64,000 nucleotides of DNA, taken from the NCBI GenBank assembly GCA_949152475.1, contig OX424562.1, positions 19,406,209 to 19,470,208 on the forward strand. Reading direction: 5' to 3'. This document shows positions 20,739 through 33,064 of this stretch, in pieces (positions within the stretch are counted from its first letter, which is position 1; each line of letters starts with the position of its first letter). The notes beneath the pieces were generated by a model. The model was not told where the DNA came from and searched no databases. It worked only from the letters and a program-made list of their open reading frames with translations. Position numbers and translations under genes: made by a program. The DNA comes from Terebella lapidaria. Taxonomy: Eukaryota > Annelida > Polychaeta > Terebellida > Terebellidae.

Positions 20739-22945
20739 TATGTGTACTCATAAGTTCATGTCCATCACTGCTTGATCAATTGCTCATCCTCACTGTTCAC
20801 AACCATCTCCTCTTTTTGGGACTAGGTTTAAACGAATGTCACCAACCGTGTTCACTATGCACATATGAATGTTCTTCAGCAGCTATGGTCCAGTTGGGCT
20901 TCTGTTGATACAAGGAGATAAAATCTCATTTTCCACTTTCGAAATATATTGTTTTATGCTGACATCTACAGGACAGAATTTGTCAAGTGCCTAGCATAGC
21001 AGCATAGATGAGCAGGGGGCCTATGAAAGTTTGCATGTTGTTGTCTGGCCAAGGTAGTGACATGGTCCATAGCGGCTTCCCCTTCTCTTGACATACATAC
21101 TATCAGTATTAATTATATTTATCGGTTCTGCATACAGCACTTCAAAAACGTGCTCTCTAGCTGTTCCGATGCCGGTTTCTGTTGCGTTATCCTCACCAGT
21201 AATGTCGAACAGTCATGAGAGTCACCTTTCTCCAAAATCAGCGTCTTCTTGCATGATGAAGCAGGTGTCTAAAGCCATTAATTCTGATTGTCAGGTGGTC
21301 AGAGTTCTCAGTGACTACGATAATATTTCTGTGCATCTAGTTATTGGACGTGGGCGATGTGATCTACAGAGTTGCTGTTCCGATGCACAAATAGGAAGCC
21401 ACATATGCCAACTTGGGAGACAGGCTCTGTTCCCAGCTGCTTGGGCCCATGCGACTTGTTGTGATATTGTGTAGCATCCATTTACCAAAGCAAGGTTTCA
21501 TGCCTGAAGACGTTGAAGACTCCAGGTCATGCTCGGGGAGGACAGTGCAACAGAAGCTGGCCTTGGAGCAGTTGTTGGACAGCAGTTTTTTGCAGGTGTT
21601 GTATGGGCAACGGATTGATACTTCAATGACACAAGTCCCTCAACCACGGACAAATGACAACTTGTCTCTTCATGGGTGCTGTGCTCATCTTCATATGCTT
21701 CTATTGTAGGTAGCTGACGAAATGCGTTCCCAGAATATGGTTATGAACACTCTCTGTTTTGAATATGGAATATAGCAGGGAAGTGACAGATGACATTGTA
21801 TCAACAGAGGCCCGCCTGGACCACCACTGTTGATGAATGTCCGAGCGAAAGACGAGGCCTGCAAGGAAACAGCTGCGATTGTCAACGTCAGAATTGAGCT
21901 GAAACACATATTTTTCTGCAGGTGACGATTGTTATAACCTATTCACAAGAAAGATGAGGCGGTGGTGAATAGTCAGGATGAGCATCAACATAATAATGGA
22001 TTTGTCCTGTAGGATAATCGCGGCAAGTTGGGAGATGATTAGTTGGATATTTTTGAAGTTTTTTTGTACAACTTCACAGCCGCGGCTGATCACAGTAATG
22101 GACATGAAGTTGTGAGTGCACAAAACAAGTCAACTCGTACTATTTCTATTACTACCATGATCGCTAAAATCGTGGTAATTTATTTCAATGCCACGTCCAG
22201 TGTAAAATGGATATTTTCTGTCGAATGTTTTACCCTGTGTTGACCTCATGATTTTGAAATGTAGTAAATGCTTGCTGGGTCATGAATTGACTATATATAA
22301 AAATTGCTGGCAGTTGCATTGTTGGATGTCATTATGGCATAGTTTTCTTTTTGTAAATTTGAAGCCAGGTTTGTTTATTCTGATTTCTACTCGGTTACAA
22401 TGGTTTTCGCAGATATTTTTGAGATGTTTGAAGGTATTGTATTATGACTTGGCATACTTCATCGTGGAGTCAAACGGCACTCTTCTAACGAATCTCAGAC
22501 TTATATCGCAAAAATTGGCTGTCTAGCCCAATATGAATTACAGCCCAAACAGCATCACAGAAATCTGAAGATATTCCAGTAAATGGAAGTTAGAAGTATT
22601 GTTGTAGTTTTGGAACAGAAAACACATTAGGGTGTATCCTACACAAACATGTTGATTCGTACCGCTACAAGAGCAAGCAAATACACACAGTTGTATGCGA
22701 ATCAAGACATTCAATGAAGGGGCTGAAATTAAGATTGGGTTAGATTGCCAACTTTCTGAAATTTTGCGATAGAAGTCTGAAATTTGGTCGAAAACTGCCG
22801 TTTGACTTTGCCCAAAGTGAACATTGCTCAATGGTGTATTACACATACGTAATCAATACACCATTACAGGTAACTTAACAAGCATCCCAACAATGCGAAC
22901 TACACACAAAAGTGAAAAAGTAAAATCAACTGGTGTGGATGGATG
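20739..22945. other. Interior of the inverted-repeat element
   Basis: Apart from the remnant above this part has only short frames. A duplicated theme around CTACAGAGTT (near 7230 and 21364) suggests that the two halves once shared internal sequence. Confidence 0.4.
21088..21710 (+). pseudogene. Decayed coding remnant of the inverted-repeat element
   Basis: Two overlapping plus-strand frames (21088-21474 and 21413-21709) carry fragments that resemble, from memory, a class of invertebrate repeat-encoded proteins of unknown function: AAWAHATCCDIV recalls an HALSGCDTTS core, and YGQRIDTSMTQ followed by HLHMLLL recalls their C-terminal half. The match is spread over different frames, so the gene is broken. 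I cannot name the transposon superfamily. Confidence 0.4.
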
Positions 22946-23293
22946 TCCATATCCCCTAAAACCGGGAATTTTGACAATTTTGTGTGAAAAATGACCTTGA
23001 CCTTGATCTTATATGGTGACCTTGACCTTGGATCACAAAAATTTCAGCAGAAATGAATTCCTTGGATCAGACTCGTACAGAAAAGTGCTATCACACTTGA
23101 TTCTAGGCTTATTACTATAAAAGTTATATTTTGATAATGCTAATTATTCATATCTGACGGTTATTATGCTAGTTAACCAATAAAAAGAATTCCCCAAAGT
23201 TGGCGCAGTGCCAACAAAGCTCAAAATCTCCTGGAGACACATATGAATGCATATCAATAAAAAAACCTTGCTGTTTCAACAATTTCTAGGTTC
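22946..23293 (-). repeat. Right terminal inverted repeat
   Basis: Reverse-complement partner of the left arm. Similarity fades inward at about 22946 and stops sharply outward after GGTTC at 23293. Confidence 0.8.
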
Positions 23294-23651
23294 GTTGTCT
23301 GGCAACTAGACTATTGGGAAAAGAGGGGCGCAATTGGCTGGATTGACAAAGTAAACAGGCGTGGGATCTATCTAAGGCCCGCCTAGGGCCAGAAGCTAAC
23401 GACCTTCATATGCTCTGTGGTGCATTATAAGGCTCTCGGAGCTTGAAAATGTGCTGTCATCAAGCAGACATATACAATCATTTCTCATACAAAACCATAT
23501 ACAACTCAACAATATGTAGATCTAGAATGTTCATTAAAATGAAAAATAACTAACATACAGGTAGTTTTGCAGCAAAGTAACCGACACCTGAAAAAGAGTT
23601 CTCACTCAAAAGAGTTTCTTTTGCCATATGATATACGAATATAACGTATAT

Positions 23652-24642
23652 GTTAGGGGCGGATTTAGGGGAAGGGGCGGGGTTCTGGGGCCCGCCTAGG
23701 GCCCCAGAAGCTAACGGCATCTAGATGCATTTCTAATGTCAATAATTTGCTTATGTCAATAATTTCAATAATTTGCTCATATCCATTCTAATACCATCAG
23801 TGGCATCATGCACACTTTCATTACATACACGTATGATCCTAATTGTGAAAACGTTTGTGAACCAACTATGAGAAAACAATTAATTCCCAATAGGGTACAT
23901 TATCGAAAGATGCATTTGTTCGTCTTTCTGTATTTTGGCCCACCTTGCCAGATAAAGATATTCCAATTTTCACAGTTTAAAATTAATTAATCGTTGCTCA
24001 TAGGACATGGTCGGTGCTGATCAGCAAGGCGCCTGAAATTTGTCAACAATACCGACTTTGCTATGCATGAAAGGTTTTCCCAGAAGAAATCATGAAATGC
24101 AAGGTGGGTTATAACGAATGACTTCAATAAATTTGCAATTGGCACAGGTACCCCATTACTCAATTGCTCCCCTTCACCCAATACATATTATGTTCTCCTT
24201 TTTCAACTTATATTCATACTTTTCAAATAAAAGGACATAATTAAGCGTGTAGGTTTGCTAGATTGATAAAATAATCGGGCCTGGAGCCTTGGGCCCACCT
24301 AGGGTGCCAGAAGCCATGACCTCCGGATACTAATGTGGAGAGAACATCCCACAAGGGCGCAAATTGGCGGATGCGATCATGTGCAATGAAAAAAGGGCAA
24401 AATATTATACTGGTCTTACAAATATATCACCGTGTCACATGTACATGTATATAATATATTATACTGAATCGGTGTAACATACGTCGTATGCAAATGTACA
24501 TGTCACACAAAAATATAGTCCAGAAGAATACAAGAACAAAAATTGACAAAGCACACAAATTCAACATGGGTCATGCTATCATCGATTTTTCATTCTGAAA
24601 TTAATGTATAGGGACCCATGCGTCCTTAAATCCGCCCCATGT
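23652..24642. mobile_element. Possible hAT-like MITE with GGGGCGGATTTA ends
   Basis: Left end AGGGGCGGATTTAGG and right end CCTTAAATCCGCCCC form short inverted termini about 990 bp apart. A GC-rich phrase containing GGCCCGCCTAGGGCC and AGAAGC recurs at about 23375, 23690 and 24286, so more than one related copy is present. Target duplications are not clear. Confidence 0.4.
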
Positions 24643-24725
24643 ATGTAGTACTATTTGTTGTTGGAAACGATGGATCAATGTTCAATAAATGAATTGAAAG
24701 GTTTGTTATGATCGGCCCGACATCA

Positions 24726-24806
24726 TGTACATAGTTCATCTCCCTTTCACACTGGGTACACAGTTCATCTCCCTTTCACACTGGAAACATAGTTCATCTC
24801 CCTTTT
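24726..24806. repeat. Short tandem repeat, ~32-bp unit
   Basis: Three copies of a unit containing AGTTCATCTCCCTTTCACAC and a trailing TGG-ACA linker. Confidence 0.75.
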
Positions 24807-24827
24807 GCTGCTCCAACCCCCCAAAAC

Positions 24828-25748
24828 TACGGAAGAGGATTAGGGCCACCAAACTAAAAGTTTTTTTTTCTATTTGTCGACTTACGTAACTCGATATATC
24901 GACTTACTATCTCGATAAATCGAGATATTATCTCGATATATCGACTTATTATCTCGATAAATCGAGATATTATCTCGATAAATCGACTTATTTATCTCGA
25001 TAAATCGACTTATTTATCTCGATAAATCGACTTATTTATCTCGATAAATCGACTTATTATCTCGATAAATCGAGTTAGTTATCTCGATAAATCGACTTAT
25101 GTCTTAAGCATTTAAAGTTCGAGTAAACTGGAAATATGGAAATATTCTTAGAGTCACATTATTTATATTGGACACTATATTGAGTAGGCTTATATGATCG
25201 ACCATTATGACGTTAAATATCGTCAGAACAAACTACCGAAATAAAAACTATACTGAAGTTATTATATCATATCTCTTCAAAGGATGCAATATATTCATGA
25301 ATGAAATTGGTATAATTGTTTTCTTTTTTAAATTATTTAGCTAGTAAACGTGGAATGATGTATATTCGTAACGTTATCTGGAACGGCTTCTTCAATTGGA
25401 TAGCTTGGTATTATTTCAGTGATAAGTGTAATGACTGTTAAACGCCATATAATTTTCAATATGAGTAATCAGTATATATTCTTTATCCTATCGTTTCCAA
25501 GGTAACCAATGAAGTGGTATATGGCTTGCCTATATTACGGTCGATGTATTTCATTTTACTTGTACTTTAAATGTCTGAGCCATAAGTCGATTTATCGAGA
25601 TACGTAAGTCGATTTATCGAGATACGTAAGTCGATTTATCGAGATACGTAAGTCGATTTATCGAGTTACGTAAGTCGATTTATCGAGTTACGTAAGTCGA
25701 CAAATAGAAAAAAAACTTTTAGTTTGGTGGCCCTAATCCTCTTCCGTA
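24828..25748. mobile_element. Foldback-type element 1 with hairpin-unit arrays in its arms
   Basis: A 921-bp element with perfect termini TACGGAAGAGGATTAGGGCC and their reverse complement, flanked by the 6-bp direct repeat CAAAAC (24822-24827 and 25749-25754). Next to each terminus lies an array of ~20-21-bp units built on TATCTCGATAAATCGACTTA (about 24880-25100, and inverted at 25580-25710). Many units are themselves palindromic (ATCTCGATAAATCGAGAT). The unique centre has no ORF, so the element is non-autonomous. Confidence 0.85.
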
Positions 25749-25754
25749 CAAAAC

Positions 25755-26380
25755 ACATGTTGTCATGGTGACGATATTTTTATTACCTATCAGGGATGAA
25801 ACGAAACATAATAATTCCAACAATCACAAGTGATATATCTCTAAGTGTGCCAAAGTTCAAACCATTATCCTTATTTACGGCAAAATTATGACCCCAGTCC
25901 TGGAACTTCCCGATCACCCCTCGTATTTAGAACAAATGATAGCAAGACCGGGGCCGCCCATGCCTATCCTCCATGGGTCTGTTTTGACCCAAACTTAAAA
26001 GACCAGCACGACACGCTGGCCATTGAGTGTTCGAAATCAATGTACCCCGTAAGAGATATCCCCCTTGGGCACATGTTTTACATGTACTTCATGTTTTTGC
26101 GACACTTTACATTTTGTTGTCCAACATATTATAACAACATATATAACAACATATTTCGTTATGTGAAATTGTTCCTGTGTAGATATGAAAAATAATCGAA
26201 TGTGAAGGTTTCGAATGTCAAGGTCACAGTCGAACATCACGACCACCAAAACATTCTCATATATGACTTCCTATATAGTGCAGTCGATTATGTCGGCTTG
26301 AAATGATGAAGTATTGGTCAACCAGTAGTAGAAAAGTGAGGGTGCCAAGCTGGGAACCTCTGCAGATGCCGTGTATATGC
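25755..26380. other. No gene recognised
   Basis: Includes an AT-rich ATAACAACAT repeat near 26130. No gene or clear element boundary seen. Confidence 0.35.
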
Positions 26381-27170
26381 AAATTGAGTCTGCCATTACT
26401 GAAAATCCAAATTTGTTCAATATCTCCGCAATATGAAAGATACATGTACGAAACTTGCAGTTGCGCCCTGGTTTTCATGGTCAATAAGCAAGATGAAAAT
26501 ACTGAAACCTGCATCAGGTGTGTATTTTATGCCAAATATGCAAATTACAGGTAGCTGCCGCCATTATGAAAAAATACGTTCTCTTCATTATCTTTGTCAA
26601 TGTTTGGAATAGGAACACACAAATTATGTGTATACCCAGGTCTCTATCGTCAACGAACAAAATATTCATTAGATACATAATTTTTGCCAAATATGCAAAT
26701 TAGCTGCCGCCATTAGGAACGTGTGTTTTTTCAATATCTTGTCAATATTTGAGATTGGAACATAAAATTGTGTGTTCACCCAGTTTTCATTGTCAATGAA
26801 CAAGATTAAAACATCCAAATATTCATTAGATGCCTAATTTATACCAGTCATGTAAATTAGCTGCAGCCATTATGAAAAAGGTTGTCTTCAATATCTTTGT
26901 CAATATTTGAAATAGAGAGACAAAAATTGTACGTACACCTGGATTTTTAAGGCCAACGAGCAAGATGGGAATATAAAACACACATGCAAAAAGGTATGTA
27001 TTTCACGGAAATTATGGAAATTATCAACAGCATTATAAAAATTTCGTTTTTTTAGATAGTTTTGTCAATATTTGAAATAGAAAGAAACATATCCTATGTA
27101 CACCCAATTTTTTGGGTCAACGATCAAAGTGGAAATATTCATAGATGCATATCCTTTGCGGTTCTAGTTA
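26381..27170. repeat. Degenerate tandem array, ~160-bp unit
   Basis: About five diverged units, recognisable by a shared order of phrases: CTGCCGCCATTA, then TTGTCAATATTTGA, then a TCAACGA-CAAGAT phrase, then ATGCAAATTA. Unit starts lie near 26385, 26553, 26703, 26862 and 27031. Confidence 0.7.
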
Positions 27171-27819
27171 TGTAGTTTACAGGTTCAAAATGCACATGAG
27201 TGACAAAGCTTTGAGAGCGGGTACAAATTTAATTATAGGTCATCAGAAAGCTTTCATACAGTACTACTGTATTCAAGCTCATGACTTTAAAAAAAAAAAT
27301 GTTGTAGATGTAACTCTGACATTCAAGTTACTGGGTGATAGACAAACATATTTTTTTATATAAAATACTTTGGTTATCAGATGAGCCAAACAAATAAAGA
27401 ACAACAGAGTCAGCCCAAATCAATCATTTCCTTTATATGTATGTATTTGACTTTCGTTATGGGTGCATCATTGCTCTTCATTCCATCTTTGGAATCAGGC
27501 TTCTCATCATCACTCAAGTGATCATCTGACTTCTTGTTTCAACCATCTGAGCACTTCGCTGCCATCTGCCTCCCTGCACTTGTACCAGCAGCTGCTGGTG
27601 GAGCATTTGATTTTCTTACATGAACATCTGATACGAGAAGAGGACATACATCCACATGGAGTGTTTCGTTAGCCTGAGCATGTAATGAGCAGTGGTAACC
27701 AGTTATTACCTGACTAGGTGAATCAAGTACTGCTTTGCGACCATCATGACGGGCAATGTCATCATGACGGGCTCGTATTGGCCATCGACCAAATTCCATC
27801 CATACTAACCAGGTGGAGG
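27171..27819. other. Possible upstream part of the gypsy fossil
   Basis: Short frames only. The stretch 27460-27680 may be the protease-RT linker of the fossil downstream, but the similarity is too weak to call. Confidence 0.3.
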
Positions 27820-29900
27820 TATGTCTGGACTTGCCACAAATTCATTGTGTTATACGAGTGCCTGAAAGTGTCATGATTATATGCCCTCATTATTGCTGCC
27901 TGAAGAGAAGCTTTGGTCGATGGCAAACTCTCCATAAAGAAGTCCACCTTCTGTGTACCGGGTGGGCTCTACCAGTTCAAGGTGATGAATTTCCGACTAT
28001 GTAATGCGCCCGGTGCCTTCAAGCGTCTGGTGGACTGAGTTCTGGCTGGGCTATCCTGGAAATCCTGTCTACTATAACTGGATGATATAATAATTTTCAG
28101 CCGAACGTTTGAGGAGCATGCAAAACAACTGACCAAGGTGTCTGTTATGACTGGATGATATAATAATCTACAGCCGAATGTTTGAGAACCATACAAAACA
28201 CCTGACCGAGGTGTTTGACCAGCTGACTAAGGCTGGTCAGAAGCTGAAGCTCAGCAAATGTCAGCCAACCTGAAGTCACCTTCTTGAGTCATATTATTGG
28301 CCGTAGTAGGATCAAGACAGATCCTGCTAAGACAGAGGCTGTACAATGAGCTCGATTCCAGAACACCACAGATGTCAGAAGTTTCCTGACCCTCTATAGT
28401 AATTACATAACATGCATGAGGGAGTTTGTTGATATACTAGTAGCTGATCCATTATATCAGCTAAACCAGAAGAAAACTCATTTTCACTGGAGAGTTTGGC
28501 AACTAGAAGCATTCAACCAACTGAAAACAAAATATCTGGTGACGGCCCTATTTATGAGCTTCCCTACAAACAGTGGGCAGTACATCCTCGACATTGATGT
28601 CAATAACACAGTGCTTGGGGGTAGTCCTGTCTCATGCAAGTTCATGATGACAAGGAACTTGTCCCGACACTATCGAGGCACTATTGTGTGAACCGTCGGA
28701 AGTTCCTGGCAGTATTTTACTCAGTCCAGCAGTGTAAGCAGTATCTGCTGGGCCGAAAGTTCCTGATAAAAGGCTGACTACGGCAGCCTAATTTGGTCAA
28801 TGAACTTTCGAGAGCCAGAGGGCCAGGCTTCCATGTGGATAGAAGCACTCAGTGAGAACCAATACGACATTCAGCACCAAACTTGTCACCAAAACGCAGA
28901 TACTCTGCCTAGAGCAGCTTGCAGAAAATATGGCGAGATATACTGGAAGCATTGAAAGATATATGCCTGGGGCTTCCAAGAGACGTCCATGCAGACCAAG
29001 GCAAAAACAAGAAAGAAGGAAACTGCAGGGACTTGCCCAATGAAGAACCAATGGCCGGTATGGGACAGCAAGACTGAAGCAAGATGAGGCCACTGTGTCT
29101 AGTTGAATGCAACAATATATCACAGTATGACCTAATAGTCGGGAATTACTTTACTGAAACTTCGGTCTTTATGAAGGTTGCTTGCAAGCTACTGCGCGTG
29201 AGAAAAACAAAGACCACACAAATTCATGTCCTCAGTCGGACAGATTACTAGAACGGTTCAATCAAATCTTGCAGCGGATGGTCAGCTTATACCTCACTGT
29301 GAATCAGACAGATTGGGACCGGGTGATAGCTCTGGTCCTCAGGAATACCATGCAACACGCCAGGAGACCACTGGGCAATTGCCCAACATGCTAACGCCGG
29401 GACGTGAGGTTACGCTCCTAGTTGGCATAACAGCTTGGCTGTCGCCTGATGAGTCCAGACATGAAGTAGCCGAGTACAGGGCCATCCGAGAAGTCAAAAT
29501 GGAAGAGTATTCGAAAGTGTGTGATGAAAACTCCTGGTGAGAAATGTAATGATAGAAAAGCTGTATGACTGGGGAAGCCAATCCCAGCAGCAGTAGTATC
29601 AGTGGCAAGCCATCAAGTCCAGAACTTGGGCGAGAATGATAGATCAACTACTGTGGAGGCAGTCGGTTGCTTGACGAGTAAGAACACCTGCCCAAGAGTG
29701 AATGGGGATGGCTTTTCCCATCTTCCAGAGGACTGAGGACGTCATGATGTAGTAGAAGTCTCCAACACGAAAACCTTGCCCAAGGTAGCAGAAACAGGTA
29801 CGAGTCCGAGGAAGCCCCGGGAAAGGGTTGGTCTGCGGACTAAGTAGAAGACCGCGAGCTGTATGAAGAGGCAAGGTGGTCTTGAGGTGGAGAATATCTC
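27820..29900 (+). mobile_element. Gypsy-type LTR element fossil, heavily broken
   Basis: Fragments of reverse transcriptase (QFKVMNFRLCNAPGAF), RNase H and integrase (DRLLERFNQILQRMV) follow each other in the plus direction, in the order of a Ty3/gypsy pol. The copy is broken many times and I see no LTRs, so it is an old, internal remnant unrelated to the young element at 7304-20734. Confidence 0.8.
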
Positions 29901-30881
29901 GCTGGGAGCAGAAAAGGTAGTAGTCCTATTAAGTGGCTAGTAAAGTAAACCACCTAGTAAGTGGCTAGTGAAACCCGGTACTACCATTCATCACATCCAA
30001 ACCTTTGTCATATGGAAAAATTGCTCAAAGAACCCAGAAAAGAACAGCTGACTGGGAATATGACGTGTCCTGGTCAAAAGATTTCCCCCTGATGGCAAGT
30101 AGCGACCCCAGAAGTCAATAGGATTCAACACCAGGCGAGCAGCTTGAAAGGAGAAATCCAGGCCCTGACACCGGGTCAAAATCAATCTAATGACAACCAT
30201 GTTGCTTGGTTTCATGCTTAGGCCTACTCATGGGGGAGGACAGGCGCATGGTGGATGTCTGCCTATTACAGTACTTATATTTTGAAAGGGTATTTTATAA
30301 CATAAAAAAAATATCCCAGTACCTTGATGGACTTCCAATCAAAAGCAAATAGATTATTACCTTTCGCAATGATCATCCAGTTCAAAATAGTCTTCAGCAC
30401 ACACATCTCAGTGGTGAGTCAACAAATTTAACCATAGACATACAGAACAAATGGACTGTCAAGCGTATGTCTAAGGATTAAACATATCTGGATCTTACAA
30501 CAGTTGCCATGGAGACGTGAACAACGTAATGTTTGGAAAAAAGTTATGATTTTCACGTAACCCACTTTATGAGTCCTTAGTGCGTAGTGACAAGGATCCA
30601 GAAATTTCAGTTTATTTCCCTTGTCAAGGTAATGGGGTACCTGCTGATGCCATGTGCTTTTGGGGCTCTAAAACAGTCTATTATGCCCAAGAAGTACTAA
30701 AAAAAGGTCATGCCCATTGTTTGTATTATGCAAAAACAAACATGACAAAAAAATAATGTAATATTATTACGTTTTTGTATGAATTTGGCAAGTAGACTGT
30801 TTCTATGGTTTGTCTATACCCGAATTACATGGTGGCGATCCTGGTGGCAAACAGGAACCCCATTAAAACACGGGCGTTTAT
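29901..30881. other. No gene recognised
   Basis: Repeats such as AAGTGGCTAGTAAA near 29930-29970 and AT-rich sequence. No gene seen. Confidence 0.35.
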
Positions 30882-31087
30882 CACTGGGTGGGAGCATGCC
30901 CATGATTCTTGACGAATCAACTCGGTAAAAATCTTTCATCGCAGGGGCTTTGCTCGGCAAAAATCTTTTGTCGCATGGGCTTTCAGATGCCCCTGTGATT
31001 AAAGATTTTTGCCGAGCAATGCTCCTGCGACAAAAGATATTTACCGAGTTGACTCGTCAAGAATCATGGGCAAGCTCCCACCCAGTG
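30882..31087. mobile_element. Palindromic MITE (206 bp) with TTTAT target duplication
   Basis: Two ~95-bp arms starting CACTGGGTGGGAGC form one long hairpin around a short loop. TTTAT stands directly on both sides (30877-30881 and 31088-31092). Non-coding. Confidence 0.85.
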
Positions 31088-31092
31088 TTTAT

Positions 31093-33064
31093 ACCCCAAC
31101 ATAAAATTATAACTTCATGCAAAAGGTAATTGGGTAGGGGTGGGGCTGATATGTAAATAGCATGGTCTGGTCCTGTTAGTGTTATCATCTTTTTGCCTGG
31201 TTTACATGCTGGATCTTCCTCAGACTGTTATTCTTAAAATTATATGCTAATTTGTGTTATAATTGCCAAACATGACCATGTGGAGGAAATACTTTCTAGC
31301 AATTTAAAATCAAACCAGTTTGCTGCTTAATCTTTATTGCAACTTACTGTGAGTGTGTCAAACACACAGCGTTGACATGGTGTTGGAAATAGTATTGACA
31401 ACCCCCCATGGGACACAATGAATCCGGAAGGCATTACCTTTCCAACGATACCACATTCGTGAAGGCTTACTGAATAAGAGACATGAACAGCATAGGAACT
31501 TAAGCGATGGTTGGATGCGTCGGACAGTGAAATTGACATTTTGAACCTAATTGTCAGATTTTGCATACGTATTTTAGTTAGTCATAAAAAATGCCAGCGT
31601 CATATTTCAGCTTGGCACCCTTGATTTTATTTACCTCGGACATGTCCTGAAGACATCCGGAAAATTTGGCCCTCAGGTCGTGAACGAAGTGACTGGTAAT
31701 GTCCGTTCATTTAGTATATTCGACAAATATAGTGGATTATACCGAAAAGAATGAGACACGTTGTGCTCAATAATGAAATTTAAAGTGAGAACGGGATCAA
31801 AACCAAACTGACTTTACAGGCTGAATTAATCGGTGAACAATATTTTTTAAACAAAGTCAACTTCTCTATTTTCTTATGGAGATTTAACATGGGAAGGCCA
31901 AAGCCATGTTCAGGCCTGCACTGGGACAGAGCCGACTGGCCGGCACAGCACACTTTGATAGGGGTCATCTCAAAATGCCCATAACACCATAACGCGTGTG
32001 ACAATTCAATACGTTGTGATCAATCTTTGTAATGTTTGTGATCCCATATATATTCATTCATTCATTCATTCATTCATAGCACGAGTGACATTGTGTAGAA
32101 ATTGATTTTTTGAATTGCACAATGAACATTTTTAGATTTCTGGCTGACATTCTTGATAGGGTCCCCAAGCCAAGGGTGAGAGGGTCACATCTCCGCAGCG
32201 GACGTATCCAGGCAACAATCGTTACAGCATGGCAGCATCCAACGGAACGAGACCTGATCAATACATGTACATAAATGATCACATTGTGTATTACATAAAA
32301 TGAAGAAGGGAATGCGTAAGGAGGCAAAAAAGGAACATTACATAAATTTGGAATATAAAAAGCGTGTGATCATTGAAAGATGTGCGTGCGCGTGAGACAC
32401 TCATACAGGCATGCATTGGAAGGAGCAGGGCCGTAGCCAGAAATTAATTAGCACGCCTCAGCCAATCAGCATATTTCCAGACACCAACATCACATGAACC
32501 CAGACATGACATCATATTCAACCAATCATACACCACTTCCGTTACTCTTCCGCGGGAAACTTTTCAGACACTCAGCACATGTCCCGCACTATTCTAAAAG
32601 TTGGGGAAAATATCTTGCCAAGACAAGACATGTAGAAGATGTAGAAGAAATATTGAAGATATCTAGGAAGAATTTTGTCGGACTATCTGTGATACGGACT
32701 AATGATATTAGCGGACGTATTTGGGGTACGAGCGAATGTGGACGTGATCGTTCATCGAATTTATCATCCCAATAAAAGTGGATTATTCAAAACGCCGGAC
32801 TATCTTTGTGTCGTACAGCACAACATTCTCGCATTTTATCACATGCTATGAATTTATCTTAAACTACAAACAGTAGGAACACACAGTGATTTCCGACAGT
32901 GTGATAACCTTTGCCGGAAACATCATGTTTGCACTATTTTTTTCTTCACATTTTTGCTTCACATTTCACATATTCACATGCACTTGTCTGAATGCGTTTT
33001 TCTTTAAAGAACGTTTAAAGCACGAGTGTTCTATGACGTCACAATGAAACATCACGCGATTCAA
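31093..33064. other. No gene recognised
   Basis: Contains an ATTC microsatellite (about 32054-32078) and CAGGGCCGTAGCCAG near 32426, which resembles one end of a hAT-like MITE whose other end I did not find. Only short ORFs otherwise. Confidence 0.35.

Larger units (their letters stand above)
6704..23293. mobile_element. Large DNA element framed by ~345-bp inverted repeats, with a nested LTR retrotransposon
   Basis: An imperfect inverted repeat marks both edges: left arm 6704-7050 and right arm 22946-23293, both starting GAACCTAGAAATTGTTG when read inward. Without the LTR element inserted at 7304-20734 the body is about 3.2 kb. The interior (7051-7303 plus 20739-22945) holds a decayed coding remnant but no intact transposase. 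I could not find a convincing target-site duplication, so two separate MITEs in opposite orientation remain possible, though the coding remnant between them favours a single element. Confidence 0.6.

Noticed and set aside
24870-25710. CRISPR-like look of regularly spaced 20-bp repeats
   Set aside because: Units abut without unique spacers, are inverted at the two ends and lie in an element with a target duplication. This is a eukaryotic foldback element.
27539-27799. 86-codon minus-strand ORF
   Set aside because: No similarity recognised; probably non-coding flank of the old gypsy fossil.
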